A DNA stretch of 64,000 nucleotides from Okapia johnstoni. Taxonomy: Eukaryota > Chordata > Mammalia > Artiodactyla > Giraffidae. The stretch's first letter is position 1. The number at the start of each line of letters is the position of its first letter. Shown piece by piece: positions 47,064 through 58,010 of the stretch. The notes below the pieces were generated by a model. That model saw only the letters and a list, made by a program, of their open reading frames with translations. It did not search any database and was not told the origin of the DNA. The stretch is from NCBI GenBank assembly GCA_024291935.2, contig CM044316.1:6130501-6194500 (forward strand). The letters run 5' to 3'. The translations under genes and the position numbers were made by a program.

Positions 47064-47359
47064 TCTATTCACCTTTTGAAGGACATCTTGGTTGCTTCCA
47101 GTTTGGGGCAATATAGTTTCAGTTGAATAGGCACTGATTATGGCTGCTGTAAAGTTTCATGTGCAGGTTTTGCCTGGATAAGTTTTCAAATTAATTGGAT
47201 AAATATCTAGGAACACAATTGATGGATTGTAGGATAAGACTATATTTAGCTTGGTGTAAGAGACCACCAAATTGCCTTCCAAAGTAGCTGTACTATTTGC
47301 ATTTCCATCAGCAAGGAATGAATGAGAATTTTGGTTGCTCCACATTTTTGTCAGCATTT

Positions 47360-49682
47360 TGTTGTTATGTCGCTCAATCATGTCCGACTCTTTGCATGGA
47401 CTGTAGCACACCAGGCTTCCCTGTTCTTCACTATCTCCCAGAGTTTGCTCAAACTCATGTCCATTGAGTCAGTGATGCCATCCAGCCATCTCATCCTCTG
47501 TCATCCCCTTCTCCTCCTACCTTCATTCTTTCTCAGCATCAGGGTCTTTTCCAATGAGTTGGCTCTTCACATCAGGTGGCCAAAGTATTGGAGCTTCAGC
47601 TTCAACATCAGTCCTTTCAATGAATCAAGGTTGATTTCCTTTAGGATTGACTGATTTGATCTCCTTGCTGTCAAGCAGCTCTCAAGAGTCTTCTCCAGCA
47701 CCATAGTTCGAAAGCATCAGTTCTTCTGTGCTCAGCCTTTCTATTGTCCAGGTCACATCCATACATGACTACTGGAAAAACCATAGCTTTGACTATATGG
47801 ACTTTTGCAGGCAAATTAATGTCTCTGCTTTTTAATATGCTGTCTAGATTTGTCATAGCTTTTCTTCCTAGACAAGGAGTAAATATCTTTTAATTTCATA
47901 GCTTCAGTCACCATCTGCAGTGACTTTGGAGTCCAGGAAAATAAAGTCTGTCACCATTTCCATTGTTTCCCCATCTATTTTCCATGAAGTGATGGGAATG
48001 GAAGCCATGATCTTTGGTTTTTGAATGTTTCATTTTTGAATGCCAGCTTTTTTCCTCTCCTCTTTCACCTTCATCAAAGAAGCTCTTTAATTCCTCTTCG
48101 CTTTCTACCATTAGGGTGGTGTCATCTGCATATATGAGGTTATTGATATTTCTCCTGGCAATCTTGATTCCAGCTTGTGCTTCATCCAGCCCAGCATTTC
48201 ATGTAATGTACTCTGCATATGGGAAACAGTGGAAACAGTGGCAGACTTTATTTTGGGGGGCTCCAAAATCACTGCAGATGGTAACTGCAGCCATGAAATT
48301 AAAAGACACTTACTCCTTGGAAGGAAAGTTATGAAAAACCTAGACAGCATATTAAAAAGCAGAGACATTACTTTGCCATCAGAGGTCCGTCTAGTCAAGG
48401 CTATGGTTTTTCCAGTAGTCATGTATGGATGTGAGAGTTGGACTATAAAGAAAGCTGAGCGCCGAAGAATTGATGCTTTTGAACTATGGTGTTGGAGAAG
48501 ACTCTTGAGAGTCCCTTGGACTGCAAGGAGATCCAACCAGTCCATCCTAAAGGAGATCAGTCCTGGGTGTTCATTGGAAGGACTGATGTTGAAGCTTAAA
48601 CTCCAATACTTTGGCCACCTGATGCGAAGAACTGACTCATTTGAAAAGACCTTGATGCTGGGGAAGACTGAAGGCGGGAGGAGAAGGGGACGACAGAGGA
48701 TGAGATGGTTGGATGGCATTACCAACTCAAGGGACATGAGTTTGAGTAAACTCCGGGAGTTGGACAGGGAGGTCTGGCGTGCTGTAGTCTTGGGGTCGCA
48801 AAGAGTCAGACACGACTGAGCAACTGAACTGAACTGAACTTTGCATATTGGTTAAATAAGCAGGGTGACAACATATAGCCTTGACGTAATCCTTTCCCAG
48901 TTTAGAACCCGTCTGTTGTTCCATACCTGGTTCTAACTGTTGCTTCTTGACCAGCATACAGATTTCTCAGGAGGCAGGCCAGGTGGTCTGGTATTCCCAT
49001 CTCTTTCAGAATTTTCTACAGTTTGTTATGATCCACACAGTCAAAGGCTTTAGTGTAGTCAGTGAAGCAGAAGTAGATGTTGTTTTGGAATTCGCTTGCT
49101 TTTTCTATGATCCAACGGAAGTTGGCAATTTGGTTCCCCCGAATTTTCTAAAATCCAGCTTGAACATCTGGAAGTTCTTGATTCATGTACTGTTGAAACC
49201 TAGCTTGGAGAATTTTGAGCATGACCTTGCTAGCATGGAGATGAGTGTAATTATGTGGTAGTCTGAACATTCTTTGGCATTGCCTTTCTTTGGGATTGAA
49301 ATGAAAACTGACCTTTTCCAGTCCTGTGGCCACTGCTGAGTTTTCCAAATCTGCTGGCATATTGAGTGCAGCACTTTCACAGCAGCATCTTTTAGGATTT
49401 GAAATAGCTCAACTGGAATTCCTTTACTTCCACTACCGTTGTTCGTAGTGATGCTTCCTAAGGCCCTCTTGACTTCACATTCCAGGATGTCTGGCTCTAG
49501 ATGAATGATCACACCATCGTGGTTATCTGGGTCATCAAGATCTTTTTTGTATAGTTCTTCTGAATTTTCTTGCCACCTTTTCTTAATATCTTCTGCTTCT
49601 CTTAGGTCCATACTGTTTCTGTCCTTTATTGTGCCCGTCTTTGTGTGAAAGATTCCCTTGGTATCTCTAAATCTCTAATATC
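47360..49682 (-). mobile_element. BovB LINE, reverse, with 10-bp TSD
   Basis: 5'-truncated BovB. 'gtcagcattt' at 47350-47359 and 49683-49692 is the duplicated target in L1M. Reverse transcriptase coding is recognisable on the - strand ('HSICQQIWKTQQWPQDWKRS' near the right end) but broken. A second BovB lies inside at 48221-48841. Confidence 0.93.
48221..48841 (+). mobile_element. Younger BovB 3' end inside the reverse BovB
   Basis: A sense BovB 3' part ('gaaacagtggcagactttat' to 'actgagcaactgaactgaac') interrupts the host at tgcatat, which is duplicated at 48214-48220 and 48842-48848. It carries the C-terminal RT region in one open frame on the + strand, ending at 'QRVRHD'. No start of its own. 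Confidence 0.93.
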
Positions 49683-49897
49683 GTCAGCATTTACTGGTGT
49701 CAATTTTTTATATTTCAGCCATTTTAATAGGTGTTTGGTGGTACCTTGTTGTTGTTGTTTTTTTCAAATCTAAATATTTTATTATACAGTTACACCCAAA
49801 ATTATGTTTTTGCTATATACTTTTACCAGGGGATACGGGGGAGAAGGATACATTGGGAGATTAACACTGGCATATACACACTACTATACATAAAACA

Positions 49898-50176
49898 CAG
49901 AGAAAGCAATGGCACCCCACTCCAGTACTCTTGCCTGGAAAATCCCATGGACGGAGGAGCCTGGTGGGCTGCAGTCCATGGGGTCGCTAAGAGTTGGACA
50001 TGACTGAGCGACTTCACTTTCACTTTTCCCTTTCATGCACTGGAGAAGGAAATGGCAACCCACTCCAGTGTTCTTGCCTGGAGAATCCCAGGGATGGCGG
50101 AGCCTGGTGGGCTGCCGTCTATGGGGTAGCGCAGAGTCGGACACGACTGAAGCGACTTAGCAGCAGCAGCAGCAGC
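49898..50176 (+). mobile_element. BOV-A2 SINE with 12-bp TSD
   Basis: Two BovA units and an (agc)n tail. 'atacataaaaca' lies at 49886-49897 and 50177-50188. Confidence 0.95.
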
Positions 50177-50188
50177 ATACATAAAACA

Positions 50189-50305
50189 GATGAGAGTAGG
50201 AAATGGCAACCCACTCCAGTACTCTTGCCTGGAGAATCCCATGGACAGAGGAGACTGGTGGGCTACAGTCCATGGGTTTGCAAAGTTAGACAAAACTGAA
50301 GCGAC
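50189..50305 (+). mobile_element. Second BovA unit at the same target
   Basis: 'gtaggaaatggcaacccact' to 'aactgaagcgacttagca', followed by a third copy of the target ('gcataaaaca'). Confidence 0.9.
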
Positions 50306-50938
50306 TTAGCATGCATAAAACATATAAGTAAAAAACTGCTGTATAGCACAGGGACCTCTACTCAATACTCTGTAATGGTCTATATGACAAAAGAATGAGT
50401 GGACATATGTATAACTCATTCACTTTACTATATACCTGAAGCTAACACAACATTATAAATCAACTACACTCCAATAAAAATATAAAAAAGTATTAAAGGA
50501 AAGCCAGCACCATCTAAACAGCATACGCTTAAATAAAAGGTGAATGTTTGACATACAGAGCCATGTTTTTTATTCACTGATTAGCTACAGGTCCATTTCA
50601 AGATGTTTCTTTCTTTTGTGTGCTTAATTTGTTTTATTAGCGAGCAAAGCCCCTATAAAGGATGGCATCATCTAGTCCTTAAACTCGGATTCATCTTCAT
50701 CTTGACTAATCTGGAAGTAACGAAGCTCATAAGTCTCCTTGTCAGATGCAACCACACGAAGCCAATCACAATGATTGTTCTTTCTAAGGTCTTTCTTGGT
50801 AAGGTACTTCAAATACCTTTTAGAGAACTGTTTCTCAGAAACGACTATGATTTTATTCTCGAAGCGTCCAATGTGAACGACTTTCCCAAGATTTCCAGTT
50901 TTTCCATTCACTTTAACCTTCTCCCGCAGAAACTGTTC

Positions 50939-51006
50939 CTATTTTAAAACAGAAAAAAATGCCACACTAGGGAAGAAAACCCTAGATGTTCACTAGGGAA
51001 GGTACC
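50939..51006 (-). other. RPL22L1: 68-base retained intron segment in the RPL22L1 copy
   Basis: It separates ...DSGNF from EQFLREK-type coding. Its 3' end, a T-rich stretch then AAAATAG before GAACAG, looks like a real acceptor. Its 5' end (ggtacc) is not a donor, so it fits the last part of an intron included through an upstream alternative acceptor. Confidence 0.7.
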
Positions 51007-51761
51007 AAAATTTCCAGAATCAAAAATTCCATCTTCTACTGGATGAGTAAGATCCAAATTAAACTTCCAGGTTGACTTCTTAGGCTTCTTGTCTTTCTTG
51101 GCGCCATCTTGAAGGCTCGCCGCGTGATGAGAAAAGGTCCCTTGTTATAGTCTTCAATCCCTTGATGACATCTGATGTGGAGCACCTTTCCATGTGCTTA
51201 TTTGCCATCTGTGTGTCTTCTTTGGTCCAGTTTTTAACTGTTTTTTTAATTTTCTTATTGGACTTTAAGAATTCTTTGTGTATTTTGAATACTAGCCCTT
51301 TCCAGGTAGGTGTTTTGTGAAGACTTTCTCCCAGTCTGTGGCTTGTCTTTTGATTCTCTTGACAGTGCATTTTGTAGAACAGACGTTTTTCATTTTAATG
51401 AAGCCTAGCGTATCAGTTTTCCATATCACAAATTGTGCTTTTGGTCTTGTCTCTGAAAAGTCAGTGCCAAACCCAAGGTCATCTTGATTTTTCCTTATGT
51501 TATCATCTAGAAGATTTACACTTTTGCATTTTATGTTGAAGTGAATGATCCATTTTGAGTTAACTTTGTTGTTGTTGCTTGGCTGATTGTTTTGTTTTGT
51601 TTTGCATGTGGATACACACTGGTTCCAGCATCCTCTGTTGAAAAGGCTGTCCTCAGCCCATCGGACTGTGTGTTTCAGTGTAAATGTGAGCTTTCCTGGC
51701 TCCCTGACCCCACAGATACTAACCCCTCCCCAGGCCATTTAGTGCCTTTCGCCACCCCGTA

Positions 51762-51960
51762 TATTTTTGTTGTACAGCACTTTTCACCATTGATCATTAT
51801 TTTAATCCACCCGTTTGCTTTTTTTTTGTCTCTCCCACAAATAGTGCATGACTCACAGGGAGGATGGGAGCCAGGTCTATATTGGACCCATTGTGTGTGT
51901 TCTTCAAGCCCAGCTCAGCACACAGTGGGTGCTCAATAAATGTTCACCAGAGGGATGAGC
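51762..51960 (+). repeat. L2 3' end fragment
   Basis: 'gcccagctcagcacacagtg' then 'ggtgctcaataaatgttcac' match the L2 3' end pattern. Confidence 0.65.
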
Positions 51961-52089
51961 AAGCAAATGACTGGCTACATCTCTTGCAGCCATAGGAACT
52001 TCTGAGGGTAGTTCTCTACTCCTGCGGGATTGTCTATACTCTCTCCCCTTCTCCCAGCCTCCTGTGCACCTTCCTTGTCACCATGGGTG

Positions 52090-52560
52090 ATAATAAGTTA
52101 AATATATCCCCAAAAGTTATGTCCAAGTCATCACTCCTGGTTCCTGTGAATGTGACTTTAATTGGAAAGAGGATCTCTGCAGATATAATTAGGAGTCTCA
52201 AAATGAGACCTTCCTGGGTGAGGATGGGTCCTAAATCCAATGATAAGTGTCCTTATAAGAGAAAGGACGTGCAGACACACACACAGAGAAGGCCATAGGA
52301 AGGTGGAGACAGAGACTGGAGATTTGTAGCTATAAGCCAAGAGGAACTGAAGATTGCCAGGGGTCACCAGAGGTCGGGGGGGAGGCCTGGGACAGATATT
52401 TCCCTCAGAGCCATCAGAAGGAACCAACCCTATCAACAGCTTCATTTTGGAATTCTGGCCCGCAGGACTAAAGAGAGGCTATATTTCTGTTCTCTTAAGC
52501 CACCCAGTTTGTGTCATTGTGTTGTGGCAGCCCCAGGAAGCTCAGACATCATGGTAACCA
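52090..52560 (+). repeat. Old LTR/MaLR-like repeat
   Basis: 'tgactttaattggaaagagg', 'tcctaaatccaatgataagt', 'gtccttataagag' and 'taagccacccagtttgtgtc' follow the order of the same ancient family as at 60.1-61.9 kb. Family name uncertain. No coding content. Confidence 0.6.
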
Positions 52561-53120
52561 GCTGTTCTGCCTTCCTAGTTTCCTCTTCAGAAAGGGAGCC
52601 CCTCAGAGTCAGGGGCCTCCCTTGATTCATCTCTGTGTCCCCCAGGCCCAGCTGTGGACCTGGTGTGAAAGCAACACGACGTGAGGATCCTGGCCACCCA
52701 CCGAGGACCTCCCGGGAGAGCGTGAGACACTTCAGCAGAGCATCCAGGGAAGGGAACCCACACAGCGTTCCACCAGCGGGTGGAAGGAACAGGAGCTTTA
52801 GTTACCGCTCTCGTTGCGTTACCTCGGGCGCATCATGTAACCTCTCTAAGCCTCAGTTTCATGGTGAGATAGGAGCACTTACTGCCTGATTATGGGCATG
52901 GAGGAGTGAGCCAGATAGGAGATCCTGGACAGAGGGAGAGACTTGGCACTGAGGAGTCCGGGGTATGGCCCGTCTCTGGCTGTGGGTCTGTCTCCCTGCT
53001 ATCCAGGCTGTGCCCCATCCTGTGTGGGGATGTGTGTCTGTGATGTCTCAGATGATGATGCTTTTGGGAAACGAGCTCTGGACTTGAAGTCAGACCCCAG
53101 GTTCACCTCTTACAAGTGGG
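52561..53120. other. Intergenic DNA with L2 and MIR remnants
   Basis: An L2-like stretch at about 52,585-52,655 and a reverse MIR at about 52,800-52,875 ('gcctcagtttcatggtgaga'). No gene. Confidence 0.55.
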
Positions 53121-53124
53121 GTGA

Positions 53125-53515
53125 CTTACTCCTTTTTTAAAATTTGTTTATTTATTTTTGGCTGTGCTGGGTCTTTGTGGCTGTACATGAGCTTGCTCTA
53201 CTTGTGGCAAGCAGGGGCTACTTTCTCGTTGTGGTACACAGACTTCTCTCATTGCCAGGCATGGGCTCTAGGCCATGTGGGCCTCAGTCATCATGGCTCA
53301 TGGGCTCTGGAGCACATGGGCTCAGAACTTATGGTGCATGGGCTTAGTCAGGGGATCTTCCCAGCCAGGGGTTGAACTGGTGTCTCTTGCATCACCTGCA
53401 TTGGCAGGCAGGTTCTTTACTTACTAGTACCATCTGGGAATCTTCCCGGAACATGGATCAATCCCTTGTCTCCTGCACTGGCAGTGGATTCTTAACCACT
53501 GGACCACCAGGGAAG
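53125..53515 (-). mobile_element. CHR-2-like SINE with repeated end
   Basis: Reverse: 'ttttggctgtgctgggtctt' to 'accactggaccaccagggaa'. The terminal segment occurs twice ('gcattggcaggcaggttctt' and 'gcactggcagtggattctta'), so there is an internal duplication or two overlapping elements. Confidence 0.82.
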
Positions 53516-53994
53516 AAGTCTTGGGGTGTCTTGGCAAAGCTTCCGAGCAGCCTGTCCCATTGCTAAGTAGGGGGGAATAAGGCAAGTGTCCAAGGATTAC
53601 ACGATCAGTAATCAAACTGCTGATGCTGAAGTACACAGTGGCTGCTAAGTAAATAAGTACCCTTCTCCCTGCCATGGATAAGTTCCTAAAGGCTAGAGAC
53701 TGGCCCTGTCAGCCTCACCAGCCCTCTCTTGCAGTCAGCAACTCTATGTCTCTTGATAGTGATATGCTTGTTCTCATCTCTTTCCCCAGTCCTCCCACCC
53801 TCTCCTAGCAGCCCCACATGAATAGTCTAAGCCAAGGGGGCATATCATTTCTCTTAAACCCATTGATAATGTTTGGAGTGCTGTGGTTGCACAGATTCTG
53901 AGATTACATCCAGGTTCAGTGCTGGAAAAGAGTGCCGTGATTGATTAGTGATGTCTGTCCATGGTGATGTCACCAGTGAAGCCTTGTAGGAGTG
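53516..53994. other. Intergenic, no feature seen
   Basis: No gene or repeat recognised. Confidence 0.5.
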
Positions 53995-54085
53995 GTAGGC
54001 ATGCCAGACTCCTCTGCCCATGAAATTCTCCAGGCAGGAATACTGGAGTGGGTTGCCATTCCCGTCTTCAGGGGAGTAAGCATGC
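53995..54085 (-). mobile_element. BovA SINE fragment
   Basis: 'actcctctgcccatgaaatt' to 'gagtgggttgccattcccgt', both ends lost. Confidence 0.85.
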
Positions 54086-55270
54086 AGCTTCACGTTTACC
54101 ATCTCTTGCCAGGCTGTCTTTAAGAACTCAGAAAACTTGCAAATCAGAAATTTTGAGTCTGAGCAACAAATAAATGTTGAGCTTCCTCTTCACATTCTAC
54201 TGGACATGGAGAGGAAAATAAAAACGTACACAGCTCCGTTTCTGCCCACAGAGAGCTTACAGTCTCCTTTAACTGGGTCCTGGCCATTTCTAGTATCCTG
54301 TACTTCTTTTCCCCTTTTCTTCTCAAGTCTGGATCGCCTCTCCCTTTAACAGCTGTTCTGTCCCAAATAGCTATTGTGTGCACTTGGCTCAACTCCCAAG
54401 AGCAAACACTCAGGAATTCTACTGAAAACACGTCACTTAAAATACAGCTGAGCTTCCAAGACAAATTGTGAACGCTCTAGAGGAATTACAGTCGCATGAC
54501 AGCAGCAACTGGACGATGACTCCCAGCTGGGGCAGTCAGGGTATTTCTGCTTGAGTTTGCACAAGTTTTTGCAGCACGTTGCCAAACTCGGCTTCCCGAC
54601 GTTCCGAGGCCCAGTGTTTCTCGAGGATGAGAAATGATGCAGGCAGGGATGACCCTGCAAGTGGGCTTTCCTGCAGGTCACCACCTTGCCACTGCCATGC
54701 TTGTGGCAGAGACCCACTGAGAAAGGGCACTTGCCAACTTGCCTTCCAGTCTCTGGGGTTTTCTTATCGCTTATGAACAATTAAGTAGTGAGCATGTAGG
54801 GAGGGTGCAGAATGTGTTTGGTTGATGACTGATGGATTTCTATGAGGACCCTTCATCATCTCACCATTCAGGCTGTGACTATCTCAGTCTCATCGATGCA
54901 GGGACAGGAGAGAGGAACAGTTATTAAGCACCTGCTGTATGCCAGGTCCTACACTAAAGAGCTGCATGTATTTTCTCATGTTTAATTGTCATAGCAGATC
55001 TGTTCAGCATGGTGAGCAGTGAACAGAATGAGGGTGCTTAGCCAGAACCCCAGGTCAGATCCTGGCCCTGGTACTCATAGATCAGTAACTTTGAGTGAAT
55101 GGCCTTCTCTTTTTTGAACCTTTGTCCCTCTTCCATCACAGGAGCATGAGAATACCTTGTCACATGTTAATGAAGATAAGAGACACCCCATGTAAAAAAA
55201 CTTTTCCTAGAAGAGGCCCTCTGTTCCTGGAAGCTATTTTTATTTGACTAAATCAAGGGCTGGTACATCC
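54086..55270. other. Intergenic DNA with MIR remnants
   Basis: MIR-like pieces at about 54,915-54,995 ('taagcacctgctgtatgcca') and 55,050-55,150. The remainder is single-copy with no recognised gene. Confidence 0.55.
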
Positions 55271-55291
55271 TTGCTTGTAGTTTTTTACAAA

Positions 55292-55317
55292 TATATGTGT
55301 GTGTGTGTGTGTGTGTA
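55292..55317. repeat. (GT)n microsatellite
   Basis: About 13 GT units. Confidence 0.93.
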
Positions 55318-55334
55318 TGAAGATGTCATGAATA

Positions 55335-55470
55335 TTGATCTTTTTTCAAAAAAATTATTTTGTTGAAGTATAGTTAATTAACAATGCTGTGTTAATTTCT
55401 GGTGTACAACAAAGTATTCTTCATATCTCCCATATATTTCAGTTTTAATTATAGATGCGTACACATGTGT
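55335..55470 (-). repeat. L1 3' fragment, reverse
   Basis: 'ttgttgaagtatagttaatt' and 'ggtgtacaacaaagtattct' are typical of reverse L1 3' sequence. Confidence 0.75.
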
Positions 55471-55474
55471 GTAT

Positions 55475-55814
55475 GATTTTTATGGAAGTGAGATTCACAT
55501 AATATAAAATTAACCATTTTAAAGTGAAAAATTCAGAGGCATTGAGGACATTCACAGTATTGTGCAACTATCCCCTCTCTATAGTTCCAGAATATTTCCA
55601 TCCCCTCAAAAGGAAACCCCATTCCCATCAGCCAGCACTCCATGTCCCCTTCTCCCCCAGCCCCTGGTAACCACAAATCTGCTCTTAGTCTCTATGGATT
55701 TGCCTGTTCTGGACATTTCAACTAAAGGGAATTACACATTATGTGACCAGAGCAGCTTTTGTTTGCCCAAAAGTTACGTGTGTTATTTTCCCCTTTATGA
55801 ATGATTAGATAGAT
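55475..55814 (-). repeat. Old L1 (L1M) 3' region
   Basis: 'gaagtgagattcacataata', 'ccctggtaaccacaaatctg' and 'gtctctatggatttgcctgt'. Confidence 0.83.
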
Positions 55815-56025
55815 TGTGAAAGTCACTCAGTCATGTCTGACTCTTGTGACCCCATGCACTGTAGCCCACCAGGCTCCTCTGTCCATGGAATTCTCCAGGC
55901 CAGAATACTCGAGTGGGTTGCTATTTCTTTTCTCCAGTGGATCTTCCTGACCCAGGGATCAAATCTGCGTCTCCTTCATTGCAAGCGGCTTCTTTACCAT
56001 CTGAGCCGCAAGGGAAGCCCCTTAT
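55815..56025 (-). mobile_element. Bov-tA SINE
   Basis: Reverse: 'aagtcactcagtcatgtctg' to 'gagccgcaagggaagcccc'. Confidence 0.93.
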
Positions 56026-56094
56026 GAATAATTGGAGAAAACCAAAAGAATACTGTGACTATTCTATGAAAATCAGATCTCAATGTCCATAAAT

Positions 56095-56400
56095 ATATTT
56101 TTTATTTATTTTTAAGTAATTTTCTTTATGTATTTTGGCTGTGCTGGGTCTTTGTTGCTGTGGGAGCTTTTCTCTAGTTGCAGGGAGCGAGGGCTACTCC
56201 CTAGCTGTGGAGCAAGGGTTCTAGGGCGCACGAGCTTCAGTAGCTGCAGCTCCCCGGCTCTGGAGCACAGGCTCAATAGTCGTAGCGCGTGGCTTAGTTG
56301 CTCCATACCATGTGGGATCCTCCCGGACCAGGGGTCAAATCTGTGTCTCTTGCCATTGGCAGGTGGACTCTTTACCGCTGAGCCACCAGGGAAGCCTTCC
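56095..56400 (-). mobile_element. CHR-2-like SINE
   Basis: 'ttttggctgtgctgggtctt', 'ctctagttgcagggagcgag' and 'gctgagccaccagggaagcc'. Confidence 0.9.
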
Positions 56401-56900
56401 TAAATATGTTTTATTGGCACACAGACACACCCATTAATGGATGTATTGAGACTATGCACAGAAAGAGACTGGATAAACTCAAGCAGAAAACACTGAATCT
56501 CTGGACCAAAGCTTAGAGAAGTTGAATCCCTTCTGGACTCCAGAGACTGAGCTGGGTCCCCAAACCATAACTGCCTCTGAGTGTGTATTTAATAGACATT
56601 TTTGGAATTCTTCTTACTGAGCAGGTCCTGAAGAGTGAGTTGTCATCAAGAGTGAGTGAGTGGGTCTCTGCCCTTACTTAGCTCCCAAGTGTTAAATCGA
56701 TAACTAGCCAAATAGATATGGAGATGAATCTGAAGACATCCTTTAGATCAGGGATGTAGGGACATTCAGCATCAGGGATATCGCAACAGCTGGTTGTAGA
56801 GGTACATTTTTTTAGTGATGACTGACTTCATAGGTTTTTTGCTTTTGCTTTTTTTGCTTAGACTTTTTGTTACCTTTTGGCCATAGCATCTGGGCTAGGG
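56401..56900. other. Intergenic, no feature seen
   Basis: No gene or repeat recognised. Confidence 0.5.
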
Positions 56901-56919
56901 GCTGCCTTTTTGTTTTATT

Positions 56920-57270
56920 TTTACTTCATATTTATTTTTAAAAATGTTTTATTTAGATTAAAATTTTTTATTTTATTAAAATTTTGTTTTATTTAGATTT
57001 AAAATGTCTAAATTTTAATTTTTTATTTAAAAAATTTTAGTTTTATTTAGATTTAAAAACTTTTCAAGTTTGAGAGTTTTCCTTGGTGGCCTAGTGGTTA
57101 GGCTTCTGGGCTTTCACTGCGATGGCCTAGGTTCAATACCTAGTTGGGAACTGAGATCCTGCAAGCCACACAGCACGGTCAAAAAGATTTTTAAGTTTTG
57201 TTTAGGTTTAATTCTTCTCATTTAAAAATTTGAATTTTATTCAGATTTTCTAAAATTTTAATTTTATTTC
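56920..57270. repeat. AT-rich tract with a CHR SINE inside
   Basis: Repeated 'ttttatttagatttaaaa'-like units surround a sense CHR at about 57,070-57,190 ('ttccttggtggcctagtggt'). The same AT motif continues after it. Confidence 0.75.
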
Positions 57271-57284
57271 GATTTATTGTGGGA

Positions 57285-57660
57285 TCTTTTGCATACTCTG
57301 AAATTTCCAAGTGGTGCAACCATCACCACAGTCCAGCTTTAGAACTTTTCCCATCATTCCAAGGAAATCTCTCTTGGGCCCTTTTCAGTCCATCGCCACT
57401 TCTACCCCCAGCCCCAGGCACCCACTGATGTGCTAAGTCTATAGATTTGCCTTTCCTAGATATTTCATGTAAATGCAATCATACAGTGTAGTCCTTTTCA
57501 TCTGGTTACTTTCACTATACATAATTTGAGGCAGAGTGTATCAGTCACTGGTTCCTTTTCATTCCTTTCCCTTTTCATAGTATCCCATCTTACGTATGAG
57601 CCACAACTTCGTCACCCCTTCACCTATTGATGGACACAGTAATACTGTGTTGTCATTGTA
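57285..57660 (-). repeat. Old L1 (L1M) 3' region
   Basis: 'aaccatcaccacagtccagc', 'gcctttcctagatatttcat' and 'tcatctggttactttcact'. Confidence 0.78.
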
Positions 57661-57714
57661 ATTTCTTGGAGCCCAGGAACAATCCCACACGCATAGCTTA
57701 GAAAAGGTAGTAGG

Positions 57715-58010
57715 GCTTCCCTGATGGCTCAGTGGTCAAGAATCCACCTCCAAGTGCTGGAGACACAGGTTTAATCCCTGATCCAGGAAGATCCCACACG
57801 CCGCAGAGTAACTAAGCCCGTGAGCCACAACTATTGAGCCTGTGCTCTAGAGCCCAGGAGCCGCAGCTGAAGGCCATGTGCCCTAGAGCCTGTGCTCTGC
57901 AACAAGAGAGGCCACTGCAATGAGAAGCCTGTGCTCCACCACTGGAGAGTGGAAGCCTGCCCAGCAATGAAGACCCAGCACAGTGACAAATATATAAAAT
58001 TTTAAAAAAT
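57715..58010 (+). mobile_element. CHR-2-like SINE, full length
   Basis: A sense copy: 'gggcttccctgatggctcag' to 'gcaatgaagacccagcacag' and an A-rich end. Confidence 0.92.

Larger units (their letters stand above)
49831..50490 (+). repeat. Bovine-type L1 3' end, interrupted by BovA elements
   Basis: 'cacactactatacataaaac', then after the SINEs 'ctgctgtatagcacagggac', 'gaagctaacacaacattata' and 'ctacactccaataaaaa'. It lies in the 3' UTR part of the RPL22L1 retrocopy. Confidence 0.85.
49751..51136 (-). pseudogene. RPL22L1: RPL22L1 processed pseudogene
   Basis: A retrocopy of ribosomal protein L22-like 1 mRNA. The - strand starts with a 5' TOP-like CTTTTCTC, then an ATG (complement of 51105-51107) whose frame is lost by a one-base deletion near codon 4. 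It continues with STWKFNLDLTHPVEDGIFDS in the shifted frame, a 68-base intron-like insert at 50939-51006, and [20 protein letters not shown] through [16 protein letters not shown] to TAG at 50672. The SQDEDESE ending identifies RPL22L1 rather than RPL22. The copy ends with an AATAAA-type signal and an A-rich tail at about 49,751-49,765. It is flanked by ggtaccttgtt / ggtcccttgtt at 49740-49750 and 51136-51146. An L1 end with BOV-A2 elements lies in its 3' UTR. Not functional as protein. Confidence 0.93.
46130..51600 (-). repeat. Old L1 (L1M) in reverse, broken by later insertions
   Basis: L1M pieces at about 46,130-46,664, 46,856-46,895, 47,063-47,359, 49,683-49,750 and 51,136-51,600 are collinear: reading left to right they move steadily through the reverse 3' region into ORF2 ('gtgcttatttgccatctgtg', 'tctcccagtctgtggcttgt'). 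The gaps are filled by a Bov-tA, a CHR, a BovB holding another BovB, and an RPL22L1 retrocopy. Confidence 0.8.

Noticed and set aside
48175..48819. 214-codon open frame as a host gene
   Set aside because: It is the C-terminal RT part of a BovB insertion.
50672..50911. Functional ribosomal protein gene
   Set aside because: No introns as in a normal gene, a frameshift near the start, a 68-base insert, and flanking target duplications show a processed pseudogene.
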